A stretch of DNA of 58,943 nt from Candidatus Fimivivens faecavium (lineage in GTDB: Bacteria > Bacillota > Clostridia > Oscillospirales > Ruminococcaceae), in the NCBI GenBank assembly GCA_018716105.1, contig DVKH01000029.1, forward strand, positions 1-58,943. The letters run 5' to 3'. Below, in pieces: positions 21,170 through 29,295 of the stretch (position 1 is the first letter of the stretch; each line of letters begins with the position of its first letter). The notes under the pieces were generated by a model. The model worked only from the letters and a program-made list of their open reading frames with translations. It was not told where the DNA came from and searched no databases. A program made the position numbers and the translations under genes.

Positions 21170-22180
21170 ATGGTACTCGTACTAAAACCGGACCACGACC
21201 CCAAACAGCTCGAAAACCTGACCGCGTGGCTGAAAAGCCTCGGCCTCGACACCCACCTGAGCGTCGGGCGCTATCAGACGATCCTCGGCCTTGTCGGGGA
21301 TACCTCGCTCGTCGACATCGACATGATCAAAAACATGGACATCGTCGAGACGGCGACACGGATCTCCGAACCCTATAAAAACGCGAACCGGAAATTCCAC
21401 CCGGACGACACCATCGTCGAGGTTGCCGGGAACAAAATCGGCGGCGGCCATTTCCAGATCATCGCCGGCCCCTGCTCGGTCGAGTCGGAGGAGCAGATCT
21501 GCACCATCGCCGAACAGGTCAAGGCGGCGGGCGCAACCCTCCTGCGCGGCGGCGCGTTCAAGCCCCGCACCTCGCCCTATTCGTTCCAGGGCCTGCGCGA
21601 AGAGGGCCTGCGTCTCCTGCTCAAAGCGAAGGAACGCACCGGCCTGCCAATCGTCACCGAAATCATGGAGGCCTCCCATATCCCGCTGTTCAAGGATGTC
21701 GACATTCTCCAGGTCGGCGCCCGGAACATGCAGAACTTCGAACTTCTCAAGGAGCTTGGGACCATCGACAAGCCGATTCTGTTAAAGCGCGGCCTCGCCA
21801 ACACCCTTCAGGAGCTTTTGATGAGCGCCGAATACATCATGGCGGGCGGAAACGAAAAGGTCATCCTCTGCGAACGCGGCATCCGGACCTTCGAAACCGC
21901 AACCCGGAACACCCTTGATCTCGGGTCCATCCCGGTCCTCCACGAGATGACCCACCTGCCGGTGATCGTCGACCCTTCCCACTCGACCGGCTTCTCCCGT
22001 CTCGTCCCCCCGATGTCGATGGCGGCGGCCGCCGCCGGCGCGGACGGTCTGATCATCGAGGTGCACAACGACCCGAAGCACGCGCTCTGCGACGGCGCGC
22101 AGTCCCTCACGCCGGAGCAGTTCGCCGAAGTGTCGTCGAACGTGCAGAAAATTCTCCCGATCGTCGGAAAAACCATGTAA
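21170..22180 (+). CDS. aroF: 3-deoxy-7-phosphoheptulonate synthase (DAHP synthase)
   Basis: Condenses phosphoenolpyruvate with erythrose-4-phosphate, the entry step of the shikimate pathway. The 336-residue enzyme is the type with an N-terminal ferredoxin-like domain (about residues 1-85, MVLVLKPDHDPKQLENL), as in the Thermotoga enzyme where that domain senses Tyr and Phe. The barrel carries AGPCSVES, RGGAFKPRTSPYSFQG, VGARNMQNF, LLKRG and DPSHSTG. The ATG at 21170 is eight bases after GGAGG. Enzyme-level feedback through the extra domain would add to the transcriptional attenuator just upstream. Confidence 0.96.
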   Translation: MVLVLKPDHDPKQLENLTAWLKSLGLDTHLSVGRYQTILGLVGDTSLVDIDMIKNMDIVETATRISEPYKNANRKFHPDDTIVEVAGNKIGGGHFQIIAGPCSVESEEQICTIAEQVKAAGATLLRGGAFKPRTSPYSFQGLREEGLRLLLKAKERTGLPIVTEIMEASHIPLFKDVDILQVGARNMQNFELLKELGTIDKPILLKRGLANTLQELLMSAEYIMAGGNEKVILCERGIRTFETATRNTLDLGSIPVLHEMTHLPVIVDPSHSTGFSRLVPPMSMAAAAAGADGLIIEVHNDPKHALCDGAQSLTPEQFAEVSSNVQKILPIVGKTM

Positions 22181-22209
22181 CCACCTGCGGGGAAAGGGAG
22201 TTTGTTTTC

Positions 22210-23271
22210 ATGAACACTGTAACCGTCTCCGCGTCCAGGCGTTATGACATCCAAATCGGGAGCGGCCTTCTCGAAACGCTCGGCGCCGTCTGCCAAAGCG
22301 TCTGCCCGGGCCGCGCGGCGGCGCTGATCGCCGACGACAACGTCGACCGGCTTTATGGCGGCCAGGCGGCCGATTCCCTCCGGCGGGCGGGCTTTTCCGT
22401 CTCGAAGTTCGTCTTCCCAAACGGCGAAGGGTCCAAAAACCTCGCCGTCCTCGGGGATGCCCTCGAATTCCTCGCGGAGCGGGGCCTGACCCGCGCTGAC
22501 CTCGTCGTCGCGCTCGGCGGCGGGGTGACCGGGGACCTGGGAGGATTCGCCGCCTCGGTCTACCAGCGGGGGATCCGCTTCGTCCAGGTACCGACCACCC
22601 TGCTCGCGATGATCGATTCCTCGGTCGGCGGCAAGACCGCCGTCAACCTCGCGCACGGCAAAAACCTCGCCGGATCGTTCTACCAGCCGAGCGCCGTCCT
22701 CTGCGACCATTCGCTTCTCGCCACCCTTTCGCCTGAAATCTATGCCGACGGCGTCGCGGAGGCGGTCAAATACGGCGCTGCGTTTGACTGCGAACTTTTT
22801 TCCGCCTTCTCGAAAGGCGACGCCAGCCAGAAAATCGAATGGGTGATCACCCGCTGCGTCGAACTCAAGCGCGGCCTGGTCGAGCGGGACGAACGGGACG
22901 CCGGAGAGCGGCAGTTATTAAACTTCGGCCACACCGCCGGCCATGCGATTGAGCGCCTGAGCGGATACGCCGTCACCCACGGCCACGCCGTCGCGGCCGG
23001 TATGGCGATCGTCTCCCGCGCAGCCTGGCGACTGGGTTTCTCTGACGAAAACACCGCGCCGCCGCTGGAGAGGATCTTAAAGGGACACCGCCTTCCGGTC
23101 TCCTGCCCCTATGACGCCGCCGCCCTTGCGAAAGCCGCGCTCTCAGACAAAAAGCGCGCCGGCGACACCATCACGCTTGTCCTCCCAAAAGCCGTTGGAA
23201 ACTGCGTCCTCTACCCGATGCCGACGCACAAGCTGGAATCCTTCTTCGCGCTTGGCCTTGCGCCGGGCTAA
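22210..23271 (+). CDS. aroB: 3-dehydroquinate synthase
   Basis: NAD-dependent cyclisation of DAHP to 3-dehydroquinate. The 353-residue protein has the conserved ALGGGVTGDLGGFAASVYQRG and VPTTLLAMIDSSVGGKTAVNL motifs around residues 97-145, plus the metal-binding NFGHTAGHAIE and THGHAVAAGM histidines. It starts 29 bp after aroF and is in the same operon. Length and motifs are normal. Confidence 0.97.
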   Translation: MNTVTVSASRRYDIQIGSGLLETLGAVCQSVCPGRAAALIADDNVDRLYGGQAADSLRRAGFSVSKFVFPNGEGSKNLAVLGDALEFLAERGLTRADLVVALGGGVTGDLGGFAASVYQRGIRFVQVPTTLLAMIDSSVGGKTAVNLAHGKNLAGSFYQPSAVLCDHSLLATLSPEIYADGVAEAVKYGAAFDCELFSAFSKGDASQKIEWVITRCVELKRGLVERDERDAGERQLLNFGHTAGHAIERLSGYAVTHGHAVAAGMAIVSRAAWRLGFSDENTAPPLERILKGHRLPVSCPYDAAALAKAALSDKKRAGDTITLVLPKAVGNCVLYPMPTHKLESFFALGLAPG

Positions 23272-23323
23272 GGCCGGCGGCTCTTCGCGAATCAATCTAA
23301 AACAGGAAAGGCTGGAACCCTTC

Positions 23324-24601
23324 ATGGATGTCCGCATCACGCCGTCCCCGCTTTGCGGAACCCTCCCGGCGATCCCATCCAAGTCCGACGCGCACCGGAT
23401 CCTGATCCTGGCGGCGCTCGCCGACCGCCCAACCGAAGTGATTCTCCCCGCCCTGTCGAAGGACATCGAGGCGACGCTCTCCTGTCTCTCGGCAATGGGC
23501 GCCGGGATCGAACGCCTCCCCGGCAGAATCAGCGTCTCGCCGATCCCGGCCTGCGGCCGGCCGGCGGCGGTACGGCTCGACTGCGGCGAAAGCGGTTCGA
23601 CCCTCCGGTTTCTGCTCCCGCTCGCGGGCGCTTTGTTCGATCGCGCCGAATTCACCGGCGGCGGACGGCTCCCGGAGCGGCCGCTCTCCCCGCTCCGGGA
23701 AGAGATGATCCGAAACGGCTGCGTCTTTTCGCAGCCCGGCAGTTGGCCGCTTTCGGTGCAGGGCCGCCTCACATCGGGCGACTTTTCGCTTGACGGAAAC
23801 ATCAGCAGTCAGTTTTTCACCGGCCTTCTGATCGCGCTGCCGCTTCTCGCCGGCGACAGCCGGATTCAGATTGCCTCTCCGCTGGAATCCTCCAGCTACG
23901 TCGATATGACCCTCACGGCGCTTTCGCGCTTTGGCGTGCGGATCACACGGACAGAACGCGCCTTTGAAATCCCCGGCGGCCAGCGTTACCGCTCCCCCGG
24001 CCAAATCGCGGCGGAGGGCGACTGGTCGAACGCCGCGTTCTGGCTGACTGCCGGGGCGCTCACCGGCGCGCCGGATGGCGTCACCGTCACCGGCCTCGAC
24101 CCCGATTCGCTTCAGGGAGACCGGGAAATCGCCGCCCTGCTCCGGCGGGCGGGCGCCGCAGTCTCGTTCGGAGGCGGTTCGGTCACGGTCCAGCCCGGCG
24201 CCTCGCTCCGCCCGATGAGGATCGACGCCGCCCCGATTCCGGACCTCGTCCCGATCCTCTCGGTTCTGGCTTCCGTTTCCGGGGGCCTGACCTGCATCTA
24301 CAACGCCGGCAGGCTCCGCATCAAGGAAAGCGACCGGCTCTCAGCCGTCCGGGAGCTGATCGTCCCGCTCGGCGGCCAGGTTCAGGAACAGCGCGACAGC
24401 CTTTTGATCATCGGCAAGCCCGCCCTCTCAGGCGGCGAGGCGGACAGCTGGAACGACCACCGGATCGCGATGTCCGCGGCCATCGCCGCTCTGGTATCGG
24501 AAGGCCCTGTCCTCCTGCATGGCGCAGAGGCGGTTGAGAAGTCCTATCCCGCCTTCTGGGATGATTATCGCCGATTGGGAGGGAAAATCGATGTCCTCTA
24601 G
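23324..24601 (+). CDS. aroA: 3-phosphoshikimate 1-carboxyvinyltransferase (EPSP synthase)
   Basis: Transfers enolpyruvate from PEP to shikimate-3-phosphate. The start at ATG 23324 gives 425 residues opening MDVRITPSPLCGTLPAIPSKSDAHR, where the SKSDAHR segment binds shikimate-3-phosphate. Further motifs are LDCGESGSTLRFLLPLAG, NISSQFFTGLL, RIKESDRL and WNDHRIAMS. The LDCGESGSTLRFL motif resembles the glyphosate-tolerant class II form rather than the NAGT form, but the class was not tested. Its last 11 bases overlap aroC. Confidence 0.95.
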   Translation: MDVRITPSPLCGTLPAIPSKSDAHRILILAALADRPTEVILPALSKDIEATLSCLSAMGAGIERLPGRISVSPIPACGRPAAVRLDCGESGSTLRFLLPLAGALFDRAEFTGGGRLPERPLSPLREEMIRNGCVFSQPGSWPLSVQGRLTSGDFSLDGNISSQFFTGLLIALPLLAGDSRIQIASPLESSSYVDMTLTALSRFGVRITRTERAFEIPGGQRYRSPGQIAAEGDWSNAAFWLTAGALTGAPDGVTVTGLDPDSLQGDREIAALLRRAGAAVSFGGGSVTVQPGASLRPMRIDAAPIPDLVPILSVLASVSGGLTCIYNAGRLRIKESDRLSAVRELIVPLGGQVQEQRDSLLIIGKPALSGGEADSWNDHRIAMSAAIAALVSEGPVLLHGAEAVEKSYPAFWDDYRRLGGKIDVL

Positions 24602-25664
24602 TTTTGGAATTAACCTGAAAATCACCGTCTTCGGCCAGTCCCACTCTCAGGCAATCGGCGTCGTGCTCGACGGCCTGCCGGCAGGGGAAGCGGTCGATCT
24701 CGAAGAAACTGCGCGTTTTCTCCGCCGCCGCGCGCCGGGGCGGAACGAAATCTCCACCCCGCGCAGGGAGGCGGACGAGGTAAAGGTCCTCTCCGGGCTG
24801 GTCAACGGCCTGACCTGCGGCGCGCCGCTTGCGGCCGTGATCGAAAACACCAACGTCCGCTCCGGGGACTATGCGCAGATCAAAACCCATCCCCGTCCGT
24901 CCCATGCGGACTACACCGCCGAAGTCAAATACCACGGGTTTCAGGATGTGCGCGGCGGCGGGCATTTCTCGGGCCGGCTCACCGCGCCGCTCTGCTTCGC
25001 GGGGGCGGTCTGCCTTCAGATTCTCGCCCGGCGCGGTATTACGGTCGGCGCGCACATCTTCTCGATCGGACGTGAGAAAGACCGTCCGTTCGACCCCGTC
25101 TCGGCCGATGCGGCGGCGCTTGGCCGGATCGCCCAGAAGCCATTCCCGGTGCTCGACGACGCCGCCGGAGAGCGGATGCGGGAGGAAATCCTCGCCGCGA
25201 AGCGGGATCTCGATTCGGTCGGCGGCGTGATCGAATGCTGCGCCCTCGGCGTCCCGCCCGGCATAGGGGACCCGATCTTCGACGGCCTCGAAAACCGGAT
25301 CGCCGCGGCCGTATTCGGCATTCCGGCGGTGCGCGGAATCGAATTCGGCGCCGGGTTCGCCGCCGCGGCGATGCGCGGGAGCGAACACAACGATCCGTTT
25401 TATTACGACGGAGACCGGGTGAAAACCGCCACCAACCACCACGGGGGCGCGCTCGGAGGAATCTCCTCCGGAATGCCGGTTTTGTTCCGGGCGGCGTTCA
25501 AACCCACCCCTTCCATCGCACGCGAACAGCGTACGGTCGATCTCGCCGCTCACGCCGACGCGCCGCTTTCGGTGCGCGGACGGCACGACCCCTGCATCGT
25601 CCCGCGCGCGGTCCCCTGTGTCGAAGCCGCGGCGGCCGTCGCCCTTCTGGACCTGATGCTGTAA
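24591..25664 (+). CDS. aroC: Chorismate synthase
   Basis: FMN-dependent trans-elimination of EPSP to chorismate, the branch-point metabolite. The 357-residue protein opens with GINLKITVFGQSHSQAIG and has RRRAPGRNEISTPRREAD, DYTAEVKYHGFQDVRGGGHFSGR-type substrate sites and RHDPCIVPRAVPCVEAA at the C-terminus. GGGAGGG precedes the ATG at 24591 and translation is coupled to aroA by an 11-base overlap. The family uses reduced FMN supplied by other proteins. Confidence 0.96.
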   Translation: MSSSFGINLKITVFGQSHSQAIGVVLDGLPAGEAVDLEETARFLRRRAPGRNEISTPRREADEVKVLSGLVNGLTCGAPLAAVIENTNVRSGDYAQIKTHPRPSHADYTAEVKYHGFQDVRGGGHFSGRLTAPLCFAGAVCLQILARRGITVGAHIFSIGREKDRPFDPVSADAAALGRIAQKPFPVLDDAAGERMREEILAAKRDLDSVGGVIECCALGVPPGIGDPIFDGLENRIAAAVFGIPAVRGIEFGAGFAAAAMRGSEHNDPFYYDGDRVKTATNHHGGALGGISSGMPVLFRAAFKPTPSIAREQRTVDLAAHADAPLSVRGRHDPCIVPRAVPCVEAAAAVALLDLML

Positions 25665-25707
25665 AAGAAAACACAGCCGTACTCATACGGCGGAAACGGA
25701 GATTATG

Positions 25708-26850
25708 ATGGAACTCAATGAAGCGAGAGAGAAAATCAACGAAATCGACGAACAGTTGGTAAAGCTCTTTTCCAGCCGGATGGAACTTTCCTCCAAAATC
25801 GCAGAATATAAGGCGGAAAAGAACCTCCCAATTCTGGACCGCACCCGCGAGCGCGAGGTTTTGAACAAAGTCGCCGATCTTTCGGGGCCGGAACTCGAAA
25901 ACTATTCGAAGGTGCTTTTCTCCACCCTGTTCGACCTGAGCCGTTCCTACCAGAACCGGCTGACCAAGTCCGAATCCCCGCTTGGGGCACAGATCCAAGA
26001 GGCTCTGGAAAACACCCCCAAACAGTTTCCCACAAAGGTAGTCGCCGCCTGCCAGGGCGTCGAGGGCGCCTATTCCCAGCAGGCGTGCGACAAAATCTTT
26101 TCCCTTCCGAACATCATGTATTTCAGGACCTTCGAGGGCGTGTTCCAGGCGGTGGAAAAGGGCCTCTGCCAGTACGGCATCCTCCCGATTGAAAACAGCA
26201 CCGCCGGCTCGGTCAATGCAGTCTACGATCTCATGAGCCGCTACCATTTCTACATCGCCCGGAGCATCCGCCTTCGGATCGAGCATTCGCTTCTCGCGCG
26301 GACCGCGGTCCCGCTCTCCAAAATCAAAGAGGTGGTCTCCCACGAACAGGCGATCAGCCAGTGCAGCGCGTTCCTCAAAAACCACCCCGAAATCAAGGTC
26401 ACGGTGGTCGAGAACACCGCCGCGGCCGCGAAGATGGTCGCCGAATCAGACCGGGACGACCTCGCGGCGATTTCCTCCCGGAGCTGCGCCGAACTCTACG
26501 GCCTTTCCACCCTGTCCGACACTGTCCAGAACAGCGAAAACAACTTCACCCGCTTCATCTGCATTTCCAAAAAGCTTGAAATCTACCCCGGCGCTGGCAA
26601 AACGAGCCTGATGCTCACCGTGCCGCACCGCCCCGGCTCGCTCTACGGCGTGATCGCGCGGATTGCGGCGCTCGGGATGAACCTGACCAAGCTCGAGAGC
26701 CGCCCGATTCCCGGAAAGGACTTTGAGTTCATGTTCTATTTCGATCTCGACGCCTCGATCTACGACCCCGAAGTGGTTCGCCTGATCTGCGAACTCGATT
26801 CCGATCTCGACGAATTCGCCTATCTCGGAAGCTATTCCGAGCTTTTCTAA
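25708..26850 (+). CDS. pheA: Bifunctional chorismate mutase / prephenate dehydratase (P-protein)
   Basis: Turns chorismate to prephenate and then to phenylpyruvate, the precursor of phenylalanine. Residues about 1-88 are an AroQ-type mutase (ARE KINEIDEQLVKLFSSR, then YKAEKNLPILDRTREREVL); about 105-285 are the dehydratase with GVEGAYSQQA, PIENSTAGSVN and NNFTRF; the last 95 residues are an ACT domain with PGSLYGVI and ESRPIP, known to bind Phe in this family. ATG 25708 has a better ribosome binding site distance (GGAG, six bases) than ATG 25705. Its presence explains why the operon leader counts Phe codons. No tyrA is in the window. Confidence 0.96.
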   Translation: MELNEAREKINEIDEQLVKLFSSRMELSSKIAEYKAEKNLPILDRTREREVLNKVADLSGPELENYSKVLFSTLFDLSRSYQNRLTKSESPLGAQIQEALENTPKQFPTKVVAACQGVEGAYSQQACDKIFSLPNIMYFRTFEGVFQAVEKGLCQYGILPIENSTAGSVNAVYDLMSRYHFYIARSIRLRIEHSLLARTAVPLSKIKEVVSHEQAISQCSAFLKNHPEIKVTVVENTAAAAKMVAESDRDDLAAISSRSCAELYGLSTLSDTVQNSENNFTRFICISKKLEIYPGAGKTSLMLTVPHRPGSLYGVIARIAALGMNLTKLESRPIPGKDFEFMFYFDLDASIYDPEVVRLICELDSDLDEFAYLGSYSELF

Positions 26851-26863
26851 GGGGGAATCCGCT

Positions 26864-28096
26864 ATGAACTGCGGCCTCATCGGCGAAACCCTGGGACACA
26901 GCTTTTCGCCGGCCATCCACCGCATGCTCGGCGACTACTCCTACCGGCTGTTTGAACTTTCCCCGGAAGAACTCGGCCCGTTTCTCCGCAACAGCGCGTT
27001 CGACGGTCTCAACGTCACCATCCCCTATAAGAAGGCGGTCATCCCCTATTGCGCGGGGCTTTCGTCTGCCGCGCAGCGGATCGGGAGCGTCAACACCCTT
27101 CTCCGGCGGCCGGACGGAACGCTCTGGGGCGACAATACCGACTACGACGGCTTTCGGGCGCTGGTCCTGAGCCTCGGCGTTCCGGCTGCGGGCAAGAAGG
27201 TCCTGATCTTCGGCAGCGGCGGCACAAGCCTCACCGCGCAAACGGTGCTCGCCGACCTCGGCGCGTCGCAAATCATCGTCGTCTCACGTTCCGGGCCGGT
27301 CCGCTACGAAGACCTTCCGGCGCACCGGGACGCGGCCTTTCTCGTCAACACCACCCCGGTCGGGATGTACCCGCACAACGGCGCCTGTCCCGCGGACCCG
27401 GACCTCTTTCCCCGGCTCGAAGGGGTGCTCGACGCGGTCTACAACCCGCTCTCGACCGAACTTTGCCTGCGCGCCCGGGAACGCGGCGTCCCCGCCGCAG
27501 GGGGGCTGCTGATGCTGGTCGCACAGGCCAGGCGCGCGGCGGAGCTCTTCACCGGGCAGACCATTCCAGACGAAAAAACCGCCGAGATTCATGCTCGCCT
27601 TCTGGGCGGGCAGAAAAACCTCGTCCTCATCGGGATGCCGGGCTGCGGCAAAACCGCCGTCGGCAGGGCGCTCGCCGAGCTGCTCGGCCGTCCGTTCGTC
27701 GATACCGACCTCGAGGTGGAAAAGCGCGCCGGCGCCGCGATTCCAGCCATCTTCGCCGGACAGGGCGAGGGCGCCTTCCGCGCGCTCGAGTCGGAGGCTG
27801 TGCGCGCGGCCTCGGCCCGCACCGGGCAGGTGATCAGCACCGGCGGCGGCGCGGTTCTCCGGGCAGAGAACCGCCGGGCGCTCAGGCAGAACGGGACGGT
27901 CGTCTTCCTCCGGCGGCCGCTGGACCGCCTTTCCTCGGAGGGGAGGCCCCTCTCCAAAGGCGGCGCGGCGCTCGAAACGCTCTGGCGGGAGCGGGAGCCG
28001 GTCTACCGCGCCGCATCGGATTTCGAAATCGAAAACGATGGCCGCACCGCGAAAGAAACCGCCGCGGCGATCGCAAAGGAGCTGAAACTCGTATGA
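26864..28096 (+). CDS. aroE-aroK: Shikimate dehydrogenase / shikimate kinase fusion
   Basis: A 410-residue fusion that covers two consecutive reactions, dehydroshikimate to shikimate and shikimate to shikimate-3-phosphate. Residues about 1-245 are AroE: GLIGETLGHSFSPAIH, the catalytic lysine in NVTIPYKK, NTDYDG, and a nucleotide-binding FGSGGTS. Residues about 250-410 are AroK: Walker A GMPGCGKT near 257, DTDLEVEKRAG, and STGGGAVLR. Separate genes are the usual arrangement; fusions of these activities are known in scattered lineages. The frame is continuous with no frameshift. It overlaps aroQ by four bases. Confidence 0.95.
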   Translation: MNCGLIGETLGHSFSPAIHRMLGDYSYRLFELSPEELGPFLRNSAFDGLNVTIPYKKAVIPYCAGLSSAAQRIGSVNTLLRRPDGTLWGDNTDYDGFRALVLSLGVPAAGKKVLIFGSGGTSLTAQTVLADLGASQIIVVSRSGPVRYEDLPAHRDAAFLVNTTPVGMYPHNGACPADPDLFPRLEGVLDAVYNPLSTELCLRARERGVPAAGGLLMLVAQARRAAELFTGQTIPDEKTAEIHARLLGGQKNLVLIGMPGCGKTAVGRALAELLGRPFVDTDLEVEKRAGAAIPAIFAGQGEGAFRALESEAVRAASARTGQVISTGGGAVLRAENRRALRQNGTVVFLRRPLDRLSSEGRPLSKGGAALETLWREREPVYRAASDFEIENDGRTAKETAAAIAKELKLV

Positions 28097-28536
28097 AAAT
28101 CCTGATCATCAACGGCCCGAACCTGAACCTGCTCGGCGTCCGGGAAAAGAACATCTACGGCGCCAAGAGCTACGAAGACCTCCTCGCCTTCTGCCGTGCT
28201 GTCTGCGAGGAGGAAGGGGCCGAAGTGGAATTCTTCCAGTCCAACCATGAGGGCGCGATCGTCGACGCAATCCAGGGCGCGCTTGGTCGGATCGACGGCA
28301 TCGTGATCAACCCCGCCGCCTATACGCACACGAGCGTGGCGATCCTAGATGCCATCAAAGCGGTTTCGATCCCAACGGTCGAGGTCCATCTCTCCGACGT
28401 GTCCAAGCGCGAGGACTTCCGCAGAGTCTCCTATGTCGCGCCCGCCTGCATCCGCTCGTTTATCGGCCTCGGTTTCGAGGGCTACCGCGAGGCGGTCCGC
28501 GCGCTCAAAGAGCATCTCGCTTCCAACGCGCGATAA
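28093..28536 (+). CDS. aroQ: 3-dehydroquinate dehydratase, type II
   Basis: Converts 3-dehydroquinate to 3-dehydroshikimate. The 147-residue protein has the type II motifs INGPNLNLLGVRE, the catalytic tyrosine in KNIYGAKSY, FFQSNHEG, INPAAYTHTSVA and VEVHLSDVSKRE. The ATG overlaps the aroEK stop as ATGA. The open frame extends much further upstream inside aroEK but that is an alternate frame. It closes the operon, and a strong terminator follows by 14 bp. Confidence 0.97.
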   Translation: MKILIINGPNLNLLGVREKNIYGAKSYEDLLAFCRAVCEEEGAEVEFFQSNHEGAIVDAIQGALGRIDGIVINPAAYTHTSVAILDAIKAVSIPTVEVHLSDVSKREDFRRVSYVAPACIRSFIGLGFEGYREAVRALKEHLASNAR

Positions 28537-28550
28537 ACGCGGCGCTGTCC

Positions 28551-28591
28551 AAAAAGCGGGGTCCTTCCCTATGGAAGGGCCCCGCTTTTTT
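28551..28591 (+). terminator. Terminator of the aro operon (bidirectional)
   Basis: AAAAAGCGGGGTCCTTCC (28551-28568) pairs with GGAAGGGCCCCGCTTTTT (28573-28590) with one G-U pair and a CTAT loop. The A and T flanks allow it to stop both the aro operon and the convergent gene at 28597. Confidence 0.85.
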
Positions 28592-28596
28592 GCCGG

Positions 28597-29085
28597 TCAG
28601 ACCGTCACCGTTTTGATCGGGTGGCCGCTTGCTTCCAGCGCCTTTTTGAGGTTTTCGTAACCAATCCAGACCGTCGCGGTGTTTTCGTTTGGGTGAACCC
28701 CAAGCCGCGGATTCCCGACGAGGTCCCGGTCAATCGCAACCTCGACCGCTCCCGCCGGGTCGTTGAGCACGCCGAACGGCGTGACCGCCCCTTTCTCAAG
28801 GCCGAGGTATTTTAAAAGCCGCTCCTGCGATCCAAAGCTCAGCGCCGTCGAATCCAACTCCCCGCGCAGGCGCTTGAGATCCGCCGACTTGTCTTTTTGG
28901 ATCATCACGAGGAAATGCCGCTTTCCTTTCGCGTCGCGGAGGAACAGGTTCTTCACCACTTCCCCGCCCCGGCCGATCCCAAGCGAATCCATCTCATCAA
29001 TGGTGTAAACCGCCTCGTGCTCCTCGAGTTCATACGAAATCCCCATCTGGTTTAAATGCTCCAAGACCATTTTTCTCTTCTCCAC
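28597..29085 (-). CDS. Prolyl-tRNA editing protein ProX-type (YbaK/EbsC superfamily)
   Basis: A 162-residue protein with the fold used for deacylating mischarged tRNA, usually Ala-tRNA-Pro. Matching segments are YELEEHEAVYTIDEMD, GGEVVKNLFLRDAKGKR, LVMIQKDKSADLKRL, TPFGVLNDPAGAVEV and HPNENTATVWI. The ProX-like group has this order and length. The start is GTG at 29085, seven bases after GGAGG. It stands alone between two terminators. Confidence 0.88.
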   Translation of the reverse strand: MEKRKMVLEHLNQMGISYELEEHEAVYTIDEMDSLGIGRGGEVVKNLFLRDAKGKRHFLVMIQKDKSADLKRLRGELDSTALSFGSQERLLKYLGLEKGAVTPFGVLNDPAGAVEVAIDRDLVGNPRLGVHPNENTATVWIGYENLKKALEASGHPIKTVTV

Positions 29086-29236
29086 GCGAATACCTCCAAG
29101 CCGTGTTCCGTTTTTTGCCGTTCTCTTTTCTTCCCATGTCCAATATGAATGGATCTATCTTATCAAACCCAACCTCGCTTTGCAAACCGTTCGCCGCGCG
29201 CCGCCGTTTTTGCGCCCGCCTCGGGCCAGATGGAAC

Positions 29237-29278
29237 AAACGCCCGGCCCCGCGCAGCTTCGGCGGGAACCGGGCGTTT
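29237..29278 (-). terminator. Terminator after the ABC importer operon
   Basis: AAACGCCCGG (29237-29246) and CCGGGCGTTT (29269-29278) flank a further CCCGC/GCGGG pairing. It lies just past the stop of the substrate-binding protein gene on the minus strand, with short T-runs on both sides. Confidence 0.7.
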
Positions 29279-29295
29279 TTAGTCAGGGAAACCGC

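Noticed and set aside
21070-21378. 102-codon plus-strand frame running from the leader stop into aroF
   Set aside because: It crosses the terminator and the real aroF start in another frame and has no ribosome binding site.
27049-28092. Upstream in-frame extension of aroQ inside aroEK
   Set aside because: Alternate frame of the fusion gene; type II dehydroquinases are about 145-150 residues and start at MKILIINGPN.
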